DNA of 64,000 nucleotides. Source: Streptomyces sp. D2-8. GTDB lineage: Bacteria > Actinomycetota > Actinomycetes > Streptomycetales > Streptomycetaceae. Position 1 is the stretch's first letter; each line of letters begins with the position of its first letter. Shown here in pieces: positions 1-7,591 of this stretch. Below the pieces are notes generated by a model. It worked only from the letters and a program-made list of their open reading frames with translations, ran no database searches and was not told the origin of the DNA. Both the position numbers and the translations under genes were made by a program. The stretch covers positions 186,001 to 250,000 of the forward strand of contig NZ_JAAHBP010000014.1 of NCBI RefSeq assembly GCF_023184515.1. Direction: 5' to 3'.

Positions 1-396
1 ATCAACGGGCACAACCACGTCTACGAGCGGACGGACGCCATCCGGAACGGCGAGGTGGGCCGGCCGGTGCCGGTCGGCGGGACGACGGATCCGCGCCGGG
101 ACGGGATCGTGTACGTCACCGCGGGCGGCGGCGGCAAGGAGCTCTACGGCTTCCCCGACGGCGTGAAGGAGAGCTACGAGGGGAACACCGCCGACCACGA
201 GCCGGTCACCACGTTCCGGTGGACCAAGTCCCAGGACACCAAGGCGGAGTCGGCGCAGTGGTCGCGGGTGCGCTACCGCGGCTTCTCGTTCCTCTCGGTG
301 GAGGCGGAGAGCGGCACCAGGCCGAAGCTCACGGTGTCGGCGCTGGCGTCGAGCGGTGCGCGGATCGACCGTTTCGAGGTGCGGCGCGGGGCCTGA
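1..396 (+). CDS. metallophosphoesterase, purple acid phosphatase-like (3' end only)
   Basis: Only the C-terminal 131 residues are present; the gene starts left of the window. The visible part opens with NGHNHVYER, the last metal-ligand motif of purple acid phosphatases (Gly-His-x-His), in which the two histidines bind the dinuclear metal centre. The remainder is a C-terminal beta-rich tail with FLSVEAE and KLTVSALA strands, typical of secreted actinobacterial phosphoesterases. Inferred role: hydrolysis of phosphate esters outside the cell; substrate unknown. The missing N-terminus should hold a signal peptide, but I cannot see it. The stop codon overlaps a small hairpin. Confidence 0.8.
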   Translation: MNGHNHVYERTDAIRNGEVGRPVPVGGTTDPRRDGIVYVTAGGGGKELYGFPDGVKESYEGNTADHEPVTTFRWTKSQDTKAESAQWSRVRYRGFSFLSVEAESGTRPKLTVSALASSGARIDRFEVRRGA

Positions 397-404
397 CGCC
401 CCGC
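386..404. terminator. short hairpin at the end of the phosphatase gene
   Basis: A 7-bp perfect stem (GCGGGGC / GCCCCGC) with a 5-base loop spans the stop codon of the upstream gene. No T-run follows. It lies between convergent genes, so it could act in both directions, but the stem is short. Confidence 0.35.
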
Positions 405-442
405 ACCGCGCCTCGTCGGGCGGCTCCCGGTCCTGATGCGGC

Positions 443-574
443 TCAGTGGCCGCTGGATCCACCGTTGTCCCTGCGGTCGAGGGCGCGCTGGAGCGCGGCG
501 GCGGCGTTCTTGCGGTCGGACTCGCTCATACGGGAGACGTGACGGACTCGGCGGCGGACGGTCGTCTCGGCCAT
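443..574 (-). CDS. small conserved hypothetical protein, 43 residues
   Basis: This small gene encodes a 43-residue, strongly basic and helical protein (begins MAETTVRRRVRHVSR, ends NGGSSGH). An AAGGAG ribosome site lies about ten bases upstream of the ATG, and codon use is typical of Streptomyces. Residues 16-35 look like one amphipathic helix (SESDRKNAAAALQRALDRR). No signal peptide, cysteines or known domain are visible. I recall similar small proteins in other streptomycetes but know no function. It stands alone on the minus strand; the 248 bases to its right hold no gene I can support. Confidence 0.6.
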   Translation of the reverse strand: MAETTVRRRVRHVSRMSESDRKNAAAALQRALDRRDNGGSSGH

Positions 575-822
575 GGGAAATCGACTCCTTCGACAGCATG
601 GAGTGCACAGGGAGGGTTACGAGACGCCGGAAGGGGCGGGGAGCGGTGCCGCAGGGGTTGCCTGCACGGGGCCCGGCTCACGACCGCCATTCGCTTGGTC
701 GAGCGAGACGTTCGGCTCCTACAAAGCTAAGGGAGCGCGGAGCGTCTGTCTCCACAATTACTCGGACTTCCTACTATCTGAGACGGTGGACTGGGTCACA
801 CCGCGCTGACCTGCGATGTTTT

Positions 823-1365
823 CTACAACACGTCGCCGTCGCGCCAGTCGAAGAGCAGCTCGTGCGCGGGGTCGAGGGAGCCGGCCAGGGCGGCACGGAC
901 GTAGGTACCGCCCTCCTCGTCCGGCAGGCGGACGACGCCGTCCCGCGGGCTGAGGGCGTGCACCTGACCGCTCCACGGCTCCCAGCCGCGGGAGGTGTAG
1001 AGCAGGGCACCGTCGTCGCTCGCGGAGAGGGCACCGAGATCGTAGGCCCGGTCGACGACGCGTTCCAGTTCCGCCATGACCAGCCCGCCGAGACCGGTGC
1101 GGCGGGCGTCGGCGCGGACGGCGACGTTCTCGACGTACCCGGTGCGCAGCCACCGGCCGCGATGCCGCACCCGGCGCATCACGACCGCGCCGTGCGCGGC
1201 GAGCCCCGAGTCGTCGTGGACGAGGGCGTGCATGCCGCCGAGGCCGTGGTCCCAGTCCTCGTCCCCGAAGTCACCCTCGAACGCGTCGTCCAGGAGGCCG
1301 CGCACGGCGTCGAGTTCGGCGGGGGTCAGATCGGCGGTGTGGGCGGTGCGCGCTCGGATGGTCAT
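823..1365 (-). CDS. aminoglycoside 2'-N-acetyltransferase-like GNAT enzyme, AAC(2')-I family
   Basis: This 180-residue GNAT protein resembles mycobacterial AAC(2')-Ic (181 residues, as I recall it) along its whole length. Shared blocks are GDFGDEDWDHGLGGMHAL at residues 31-48, GYVENVAVRADARR (acetyl-CoA binding region), LYTSRGWEPW, and the C-terminal FDWRDGDVL. The family transfers acetyl from acetyl-CoA to the 2'-amine of aminoglycosides. In AAC(2')-Ic the chain ends in Trp, whose carboxylate contacts the drug; here it ends in Leu, so substrate range may differ. ATG at 1365 is chosen because homology begins there; longer forms run into the neighbouring pseudogene. Cytoplasmic. It could serve a natural acetylation role rather than resistance. 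Confidence 0.75.
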   Translation of the reverse strand: MTIRARTAHTADLTPAELDAVRGLLDDAFEGDFGDEDWDHGLGGMHALVHDDSGLAAHGAVVMRRVRHRGRWLRTGYVENVAVRADARRTGLGGLVMAELERVVDRAYDLGALSASDDGALLYTSRGWEPWSGQVHALSPRDGVVRLPDEEGGTYVRAALAGSLDPAHELLFDWRDGDVL

Positions 1366-1384
1366 CGCACCAGTATGTGAAGGG

Positions 1385-1893
1385 ACCGGGCGGCTCTCGA
1401 CCGGTTGTCCGGGCCCGCTCCGGCGAGTCCACCGTCGAGCGCGGCCGGATGTCCTCGGCCCCGTCGACGATGAGCACGGGCACCTCCAGGCCCGCGCGGG
1501 CGGCGTACAGGCCGGGGGTGCCGCAGACACTCCTCGCCGCGGCGGTCAGCCGCTGGTTGCACGCGGAGTTGATCCCGAGCCAGGGGGCGGCCCTCCGCTC
1601 GGCGTGCTCCGTCGCCCGGTCGGCGTCCGGGAACTCGGCCGACCAGTGCAGGACTGCCCATTCCCGCTCCTGGGCCTCGTCGCGCCCCGGCGTGTCCGTC
1701 AGCTCCCCCCAGCGGACCGGACGTTCGGGCCGCTCTCCGAGCCGGGCCCGCTGGTTCTCCTTGCACGCGCCGTGCCGGTCGCTGTCCGGGCCGATGCCCG
1801 TACCGCTGGCACCAGGGGCGTGGCGCCCCGGCCGGAGCGCTGGGCCCACAGTCGTACGCCGTCCCCGGTGGTCACGGTCTCCGTCGTGGTCAT
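1385..1893 (-). pseudogene. alpha/beta hydrolase (proline iminopeptidase-like) remnant
   Basis: The start is intact (MTTTETVTTGDGVRLWAQRSG), but the frame is lost after about 30 residues. The rest continues in another frame with recognisable late-hydrolase text: GERPERPVRWGEL, RATEHAERRAAPWLGINSAC, and LEVPVLIVDGAEDIRPRSTVD. The central part that should hold the HGGPG oxyanion loop and the GHSWG-type nucleophile is gone, and the C-terminal catalytic His region is also missing before the acetyltransferase gene begins. An internal deletion plus 3' truncation explains this; no active enzyme can be made. The exact 3' limit is uncertain. Confidence 0.7.
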
Positions 1894-1918
1894 GGCCCCG
1901 GTGTTTCCGCCGGGCATG

Positions 1919-1953
1919 CCGACGGGCCAGGCCTTTTCGGCCTGGCCCGTCGG
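1919..1953 (-). terminator. terminator after the proline dehydrogenase-pruA operon
   Basis: A perfect 15-bp stem (arms 1919-1933 and 1939-1953, GACGGGCCAGGCC in the core) closes on a 5-base loop containing TTTT. It lies 15 bases past the pruA stop and before the pseudogene start. No T-run follows, as is common in Streptomyces. Confidence 0.8.
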
Positions 1954-1967
1954 TGCGCCGCGGGGTG

Positions 1968-3599
1968 TCAGCCCATGTGCGGGTACGTGTAGTCGGTCGG
2001 CGGGACCAGCGTCTCCTTGATGGCGCGGGTCAGGGTCCAGCGCATCAGGTTCTGCGGGGCGCCGGCCTTGTCGTTGGTGCCCGAGGCGCGGCCGCCGCCG
2101 AAGGGCTGCTGGCCGACGACGGCACCGGTGGACTTGTCGTTGATGTAGAAGTTGCCGGCCGCGTAGCGCAGCTTGTCCGCCGTGTACGCCGCCGCCGCAC
2201 GGTCGTTGGCGATGACCGAGCCGGTCAGGGCGTAGTCGGAGACGGACTCCATCTGCGTCAGCATCTCGTCGTACTTGTCGTCCTCGTAGACGTGCACGGC
2301 GATGATCGGGCCGAAGTACTCGGTGCGGAAGACCTCGTTCTCCGGGTCGGTGCACTCGATGACGGTCGGGCGGACGAAGTAACCCACGGAGTCGTCGTAG
2401 GTGCCGCCCGCGACGATCGTGCAGGAGGCGTCCTCCTTGGCGCGGTCGATGGCGGCCTTGTTCTTGGCGAAGGCACGCTCGTCGATGACGGCGCCGATGA
2501 AGTTCGACAGGTCGGTGACGTCACCCATCTTGATGCCGTCGACCTCGGCGGCCAGCTCCTCCTTGAAACCGGAGTTCCAGATCGAGGCGGGGATGTACGC
2601 CCGGGACGTGGCGCTGCACTTCTGGCCCTGGAACTCGAAGGCGCCGCGGGTGAACGCCGTCTTCAGGATCGCCGGGTCGGCCGACGGGTGGGCGACGAGG
2701 AAGTCCTTGCCGCCGGTCTCGCCGACGAGGCGCGGGTAGGTGCGGTACTTCTCGATGTTGTTGCCGACCGTCTTCCACAGGTACTGGAAGGTGGGGGTCG
2801 AGCCGGTGAAGTGGATGCCCGCGAGGTCCCGGTGCTCCAGGGCGACCTTGGAGACCTCGATGCCGTCACCGGTGACGAGGTTGATGACGCCCTTGGGCAG
2901 ACCGGCCTCCTCCAGCAGCTGCATGAGCAGCACGGCGGCGTGGGTCTGCGTCGGGGACGGCTTCCAGACGACGACGTTGCCCATCAGGGCCGGGGCCGTC
3001 GGCAGGTTGCCGGCGATGGCGGTGAAGTTGAAGGGCGTGATCGCGTAGACGAAGCCCTCCAGCGGGCGGTGGTCCAGACGGTTCCACACGCCCGGGGAGT
3101 TGGCCGGGGGCTGCTCGGCCAGGAGGTTGCGGGCGTAGGAGACGTTGAACCGCCAGAAGTCGATCAGCTCGCAGGGCGTGTCGATCTCGGCCTGCTGGGC
3201 GGTCTTGGACTGGCCGAGCATGGTGGAGGCGGCGAGCGTCTCGCGCCACGGGCCGGACAGCAGCTCGGCGGCGCGCAGGATGATCGCCGCGCGGTCGTCG
3301 AAGGACATCGCACGCCAGGCGGGCGCGGCGGCCAGGGCCGCGTCGATGGCGTCCTGGGCGTCCGCTTGCGTGGCGTTGCGGTACGTGCCGAGCACGGCCT
3401 GGTGGTTGTGCGGCTGGACGACCTTGAAGGCCTCGCCGCCGCCCATCCGCTTCTCGCCGCCGATGGTGCAGGGCAGGTCGACGGGGTTGTCGGCCAGCTC
3501 CTTCAGCCGGGCCTCCAGCCGGGCCCGCTCGGGCGAGCCGGGGGCGTAGCCGTGCACCGGCTCGTTGACGGGGGTGGGGACCTGGGTCACAGCGTCCAT
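1968..3599 (-). CDS. pruA: L-glutamate gamma-semialdehyde dehydrogenase
   Basis: This 543-residue aldehyde dehydrogenase oxidises L-glutamate 5-semialdehyde (from P5C) to glutamate with NAD+, the second step of proline breakdown. The catalytic Cys is C328 in FEFQGQKCSATSRAYIP, and the general base is E294 in VGETGGKDF. The cofactor region shows TPFNFTAIAGNLPTAP (around 188-203) and the strand FTGSTPTFQYLW. The length matches the stand-alone P5CDH group rather than bifunctional PutA. It lies 54 bases downstream of proline dehydrogenase on the same strand, so the two are probably co-transcribed, and the divergent PucR gene is the likely regulator. Cytoplasmic. Confidence 0.95.
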   Translation of the reverse strand: MDAVTQVPTPVNEPVHGYAPGSPERARLEARLKELADNPVDLPCTIGGEKRMGGGEAFKVVQPHNHQAVLGTYRNATQADAQDAIDAALAAAPAWRAMSFDDRAAIILRAAELLSGPWRETLAASTMLGQSKTAQQAEIDTPCELIDFWRFNVSYARNLLAEQPPANSPGVWNRLDHRPLEGFVYAITPFNFTAIAGNLPTAPALMGNVVVWKPSPTQTHAAVLLMQLLEEAGLPKGVINLVTGDGIEVSKVALEHRDLAGIHFTGSTPTFQYLWKTVGNNIEKYRTYPRLVGETGGKDFLVAHPSADPAILKTAFTRGAFEFQGQKCSATSRAYIPASIWNSGFKEELAAEVDGIKMGDVTDLSNFIGAVIDERAFAKNKAAIDRAKEDASCTIVAGGTYDDSVGYFVRPTVIECTDPENEVFRTEYFGPIIAVHVYEDDKYDEMLTQMESVSDYALTGSVIANDRAAAAYTADKLRYAAGNFYINDKSTGAVVGQQPFGGGRASGTNDKAGAPQNLMRWTLTRAIKETLVPPTDYTYPHMG

Positions 3600-3653
3600 G
3601 TTTTCCGTAACTCCTTACTGAGCGGTGTTTCGGTCTCAGCCCTTGAAGAGCTG

Positions 3654-4580
3654 TCAGCCCTTGGTGAGCATCGAGCGGGCGAAGAAGCGCAGGTTGGCCG
3701 GCTTCTCCGCGAGACGGCGCATGAAGTAGCCGTACCAGTCGGTGCCGTAGGCGGTGTACACGCGCATCCGGTGGCCCTCGGCGGCCAGCCGCAGCTGCTC
3801 CTCGGTGCGGATGCCGTAGAGCATCTGGAACTCGTACGCGTCGGGCTTGCGCCCGGCCTGGTGGGCGAGCTCCTGGCCGATCGCGATCAGGCGCGGGTCG
3901 TGGGACCCGATCATCGGGTACCCCTCCCCCTGCATCAACGTCCTCAGAACGCGAACGTATGCCCGGTCGATCTCGTGTTTGTCCTGATACGCGACCGAGG
4001 CGGGCTCTTTGTACGCGCCCTTGACCAGGCGGACCCGGCTGCCGCTCGCGGCGAGGCGGCGGGCGTCGGCCTCGGTGCGGAAGAGATACGCCTGGATGAC
4101 GCAGCCGGTCTGCGGGAAGTCCTTCCGCAGCTCCTCGTGGATGGCGAGCATCGAGTCGAGGGTGGTGTGGTCCTCGGCGTCGAGCGTGACCGTGGTGCCG
4201 ATCTCGGCGGCGGCCTCGACGACCGGGCGGACGTTCTTCAGGGCCAGCTCGTGGCCGTCGTCCAGCGCCTGCCCGAACATCGACAGCTTCACCGACATCT
4301 CGGCGCGGGTGCCGAGCTCCAGCGGCTTGAGGCGGTCGACGAGCTCCAGGTAGGCGTCCCGGGCGGCGGCGGCCTGCGCGGGGTTGGTGATGTCCTCGCC
4401 GACGACGTCCATCGTCAGTTCGAGGCCGCGGTCCGCGAGCTCCCGGACGACGGGGACGATGTCGTCCACGTCCTCGCCCGGGATGAAGCGGTCGACGACC
4501 TGCTTGGTCACCGGGGCCGCCGAGACCAGGCGTCGCATCCGGTCGCTGCGTGACGCGGCGAGAATCACGGGACCCAGCAC
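3654..4580 (-). CDS. proline dehydrogenase (monofunctional PRODH)
   Basis: This 308-residue FAD enzyme oxidises proline to pyrroline-5-carboxylate, passing electrons to quinone. It has the beta/alpha barrel sequence of the monofunctional class, including AYLFRTEADARRLA, GSRVRLVKGAYKEP (flavin/substrate site), and GSHDPRLI. Conserved Arg, Tyr and Leu residues near the C-terminus (YGTDWYGYFMRRLAEKP) match the substrate-binding helix. The GTG at 4580 is chosen because GGAGG sits about six bases upstream and the protein then begins LGPVILAASRSDRMRR, as I recall for homologs; an in-frame ATG at 4706 lies in the divergent promoter region. First gene of the proline operon. Confidence 0.93.
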   Translation of the reverse strand: MLGPVILAASRSDRMRRLVSAAPVTKQVVDRFIPGEDVDDIVPVVRELADRGLELTMDVVGEDITNPAQAAAARDAYLELVDRLKPLELGTRAEMSVKLSMFGQALDDGHELALKNVRPVVEAAAEIGTTVTLDAEDHTTLDSMLAIHEELRKDFPQTGCVIQAYLFRTEADARRLAASGSRVRLVKGAYKEPASVAYQDKHEIDRAYVRVLRTLMQGEGYPMIGSHDPRLIAIGQELAHQAGRKPDAYEFQMLYGIRTEEQLRLAAEGHRMRVYTAYGTDWYGYFMRRLAEKPANLRFFARSMLTKG

Positions 4581-4753
4581 GGGGCACCTCCAGAGCACAA
4601 GCAACGTGAAGGCCGGACCCCTCGCGGATGATGCGTCGGGTACGGCACGGAGAACCACCGTGAAACCTAAGGATCCCTCCGATCGTCTGCCATCGACAGC
4701 TGTCACGCATCCGTGCCACAGATCTCAGACAGATGTATGAAGGGGTCCGGGAA

Positions 4754-6238
4754 GTGCGCGACAATGCCCAGGTGACGTCGGAACACAGGGGCGACTACGA
4801 GGAGCTGGTCGACGAGATCTCGGAGCTGCTCGGCGCGCCCGCGACTCTGGAGAACCGGGACTTCGAGCTGATCGCCTTCGGGGCGTACGACAGCGAGGGC
4901 GACCTCGATCCGTCGGCCCTGGACCCCGTACGCACCCGCTCGATCCTCACCCGCCGCTCGACGGCGGCGGTCCGGGCGTGGTTCGAGGGCTTCGGCATCA
5001 CCCGCGCCACGGGCCCGGTCCGCATCCCCCCGACACCGGAGGCCGGGGTCTACCGGGGCCGGATCTGCCTCCCGGTCCGTCACCGGGGCGTGGTGCACGG
5101 CTACGTCTGGCTCCTGGACGACGATCCCGGCCCGAGCGAGCGCCAGCTCGCCGCCGCCATGCAGGTCACGGCCCGCATCGGCGCCCTGCTCGCGGACGAG
5201 GCCCAGCACGGCGCCGACCTCAGCCGCGAGCTGCGGGCGGTCCTCACCGCCGAGCACGGCTGGCAGAGCGACATGGCCGTCGCGGAACTCCGCACGGCCC
5301 TCGGCCCCCGCGCCGACGGCTTCCACGCCCTGATGTGCATCGCCCCCTGGCCCTCGGCCGACCCCGACGACGCCCCCTCGGTCCGCGCGGTCCCGGGCGC
5401 GACGGCCCTGTGCACCCTGCCGTGGGGGGCGACGGCCCCATGCCTGGCGGTGCTGATCCGTCTGCGCTCCCCGGACGTCCTCACCCCGGCGACCACGGCG
5501 GCGGGGCGACTGCTGGAGCGGGCGCGAGGGGGAAGCGGCGCGGGGAGCGCGGCTGCGCGGGGGGCGGGCGGCAGCGGTCCGCCGAGCGCGGCTGCGCGGG
5601 GGGCCGGCGGCAGCGGTCCGCCGAGCGCGGCTGCGCGGGGGGCCGGCGGCAGCGGCCAGGGCGGAAACGCCACCGGCGGCACGGACGGATCCTCCACGGG
5701 CACGGCGGGTGCAACGGGCAGAGCGGGAACGGCTCGCGGAACAGGCACGGCGGGCACGGCGAGCACAGCGAGCGGAACAGCCGGAGCCGGCTCCGGCGCC
5801 GGTGCCGGTGCCGCCACCCCCCGCTCCGGCCCCGCCGCCGGTGTCGCCACCCCCCGCTCCGGCCTCGCCGACCTGGCGACCGCCTGGGCAGAGGCGTCGG
5901 CGGCCGCTCGGGCGGCGCTGGCCGAGACGCGGTTCGGGCCGGTGGCGCAGTGGGCGTCGATCGGGCCGTTCCGGCTGCTCACCGCCCTGCCCCCGGAGGT
6001 CGCCCACGACCCCGTAGCCCGCACGCTGCTCGCCCCGGTCCACCACGAACTCGCCCGCACCGCCGAGGTCTATCTCGACTGCGCCGGTCAGGCCGCCCGG
6101 GCCGCCGCCGAGCTGGGCATCCACCGCCAGACCCTGTACTACCGCCTGTCCCGGATCGAGAAGCTCACCGGCCTCGACCTGGACGACGGCGAGGACCGTC
6201 TGCTGCTGCACATGGCCCTGAAGGCACACCGACTGTGA
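4754..6238 (+). CDS. PucR-family transcriptional regulator of proline catabolism (inferred)
   Basis: The regulator has about 494 residues. The N-terminal part (EELVDEISELLGAPATLENRD) is typical of actinobacterial PucR-type activators, and the C-terminus carries the PucR helix-turn-helix: ELGIHRQTLYYRLSRIEKLTG. A disordered linker of roughly 130 residues between them is very Gly/Ala/Thr-rich and holds a 39-bp tandem repeat. It is divergent from the proline operon, so control of that operon by proline or P5C is the obvious inference. The start is uncertain: GTG 4754 has AAGGGG eight bases upstream; ATG 4733 and GTG 4772 are alternatives without a good ribosome site. A HAD gene follows 14 bases later. 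Confidence 0.85.
   Translation: MRDNAQVTSEHRGDYEELVDEISELLGAPATLENRDFELIAFGAYDSEGDLDPSALDPVRTRSILTRRSTAAVRAWFEGFGITRATGPVRIPPTPEAGVYRGRICLPVRHRGVVHGYVWLLDDDPGPSERQLAAAMQVTARIGALLADEAQHGADLSRELRAVLTAEHGWQSDMAVAELRTALGPRADGFHALMCIAPWPSADPDDAPSVRAVPGATALCTLPWGATAPCLAVLIRLRSPDVLTPATTAAGRLLERARGGSGAGSAAARGAGGSGPPSAAARGAGGSGPPSAAARGAGGSGQGGNATGGTDGSSTGTAGATGRAGTARGTGTAGTASTASGTAGAGSGAGAGAATPRSGPAAGVATPRSGLADLATAWAEASAAARAALAETRFGPVAQWASIGPFRLLTALPPEVAHDPVARTLLAPVHHELARTAEVYLDCAGQAARAAAELGIHRQTLYYRLSRIEKLTGLDLDDGEDRLLLHMALKAHRL
5545..5657 (+). repeat. 39-bp tandem repeat inside the PucR gene, about 3 copies
   Basis: Nearly identical 39-base units begin at 5545, 5584 and 5623, the last incomplete. 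Each encodes 13 residues, read as AAARGAGGSGPPS. The unit is a multiple of three, so copy number changes keep the frame. A second, shorter repeat (ATPRSG twice, about 5812-5865) follows in the same linker. Confidence 0.9.
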
Positions 6239-6252
6239 GGACCGGCCCGCCC

Positions 6253-6903
6253 ATGCCCCTGCTGCTGCTCGACCTCGACAACACCCTGGTCGACCGGGAC
6301 GCCGCGTTCCGGGCGGCGGTCACGGCCTTCCTCGCCGAGCACGCCCTGCCCGCGCACGACACCGAGTGGCTGATGACCGTCGACGCAGGCGGCTACACGC
6401 CCCGCGCCGAGGTGGCCCGGGCCGTGCACGCACGGTACGGCGAGAGGGCACCCGGGCAGGCCGTCCGCTCCCTGCTCGACCGGGGCGCGGCCGACCGCGT
6501 GGTCCTGTCCGGCCCCGTCCGCACCGCCCTCGGCCGGGCGCTGGCCGCCGGCTGGACCCTGGCCATCGTCACCAACGGCCGTACGGCGCAGCAGGAGACG
6601 AAGATCCGCAACACCGGCCTCGACGCGCTGGCCCACGGCTGGGTCGTCTCCGAGGCCGTCGGCCACAAGAAGCCCGCACCGGAGATCTTCCACGCCGCTG
6701 CCGCCGCCGTCGGCGCCACCCTCGACGGCGCCTGGGTGATCGGCGACTCCGCGCACGCCGATATCGGCGGCGCGGCGGCCGTCGGCGCCCGCAGCGTCTG
6801 GGTGTCGGCCGGCCGCTCCTGGACCGAGACGGCGCACACCCCCACCCGCACCGCTCCCGACACCGCGTCCGCCATCGACTCGGTCGTCGGCGCCCCCGGC
6901 TGA
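6253..6903 (+). CDS. HAD-superfamily hydrolase
   Basis: This 216-residue phosphatase has all HAD motifs: DLDNTLVD near residue 6 (nucleophile Asp and acid Asp), IVTNG (motif II Thr), KKPAPEIF (motif III Lys), and VIGDSAHADIGGA (motif IV acidic pair). A small helical cap sits between motifs I and II, as in phosphoglycolate phosphatase-like members. The substrate cannot be read from sequence. It starts 14 bases after the PucR stop and is probably co-transcribed with it. Cytoplasmic. Confidence 0.85.
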   Translation: MPLLLLDLDNTLVDRDAAFRAAVTAFLAEHALPAHDTEWLMTVDAGGYTPRAEVARAVHARYGERAPGQAVRSLLDRGAADRVVLSGPVRTALGRALAAGWTLAIVTNGRTAQQETKIRNTGLDALAHGWVVSEAVGHKKPAPEIFHAAAAAVGATLDGAWVIGDSAHADIGGAAAVGARSVWVSAGRSWTETAHTPTRTAPDTASAIDSVVGAPG

Positions 6904-6913
6904 GGGGGACGCG

Positions 6914-7492
6914 TCACTTCCCCCCGGCTGCCTCGATCACCTGGCGGAGCCCCTCGGTGAGCTGCCCGGCCTCGGGCGCGCTCTTCGGATCGAAGGTCCA
7001 CTGCGCCATGAGGCCCATCATCAAGGTCAGGTAGAAGTAGCCGAGGGTGTCCACCCGCTCCTCCGGGACGTCCTCCTCAGGGCCGCCGTGGAAGAGCGTG
7101 ACGATGCCGCGCGCACCCTCGCGCTGGGCCCGCGCGAGATGCTCCCGCACCTCCGGCAGCTGGTCACCCATGGCCACGATCTCCATGCTGAGCCGCCACA
7201 TGGACCCGGGGTCGCGCATGGTCCCGATGATGTTCGCCCACACCCCGGTGAACCGCTCCAACGACCCCGGCTCGCCCCGCGGTTCACCGCCCCCCTCGAA
7301 GGCGTCGGACATCCCCTCCACCATCCCGATGTACGCCTGTGCCAGCAGCGCGTCCTTCGAGCCGTAGTGGTAGCCGATCGACGCCAGGTTCGTCCCCGAC
7401 TCCTTGACGATGTCGCGCGCGGTCGTGCGCAGGAAGCCCTTCGCCAGCAGGCAGCGCTTGGCGCCTTCGAGCAGATCCTCACGGTGTCCCAT
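6914..7492 (-). CDS. TetR/AcrR-family repressor
   Basis: The protein has 192 residues. The N-terminal helix-turn-helix is GFLRTTARDIVKESGTNLASIGYHYGSKDALLAQAY (about residues 19-54), and the C-terminal ligand domain is variable. The first part is ordinary TetR: the recognition helix reads TNLASIGYHYGSK. The gene is divergent from an MFS drug transporter, and the gap of about 100 bases contains a 10-bp inverted repeat, so it probably represses both genes until a drug-like ligand binds. The 3' end converges on the HAD gene with ten bases between stops. Confidence 0.88.
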   Translation of the reverse strand: MGHREDLLEGAKRCLLAKGFLRTTARDIVKESGTNLASIGYHYGSKDALLAQAYIGMVEGMSDAFEGGGEPRGEPGSLERFTGVWANIIGTMRDPGSMWRLSMEIVAMGDQLPEVREHLARAQREGARGIVTLFHGGPEEDVPEERVDTLGYFYLTLMMGLMAQWTFDPKSAPEAGQLTEGLRQVIEAAGGK

Positions 7493-7537
7493 GGCACCTC
7501 ACCCTACCCCGGCATCCATACATACGTCCCATACGCA

Positions 7538-7574
7538 CGTATTAAACAAACGTACTATACAAGCGTTTAATACG
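7538..7574. promoter_or_regulatory. TetR operator between the repressor and the MFS pump
   Basis: A perfect 10-bp inverted repeat, CGTATTAAAC at 7538-7547 and GTTTAATACG at 7565-7574, has a 17-base spacer. The region is AT-rich against very GC-rich surroundings, and further ATACG/CGTAT fragments lie at 7521-7540. It sits 18 bases before the MFS start, where a bound repressor would block transcription. Confidence 0.7.
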
Positions 7575-7591
7575 CTCGTACAGTCCTGGCC

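Noticed and set aside
436..1380. Long plus-strand open frame over the acetyltransferase and pseudogene
   Set aside because: It is the opposite-strand shadow of GC-rich genes: Arg/Gly/Val-rich text with no family resemblance and no ribosome site. The minus-strand products are recognisable.
1377..4553. 1058-codon plus-strand frame opposite pruA and proline dehydrogenase
   Set aside because: Long antisense frames are expected at this G+C content. Its translation is a low-complexity Gly/Val/Asp-rich shadow, while the minus strand encodes complete, motif-bearing enzymes.
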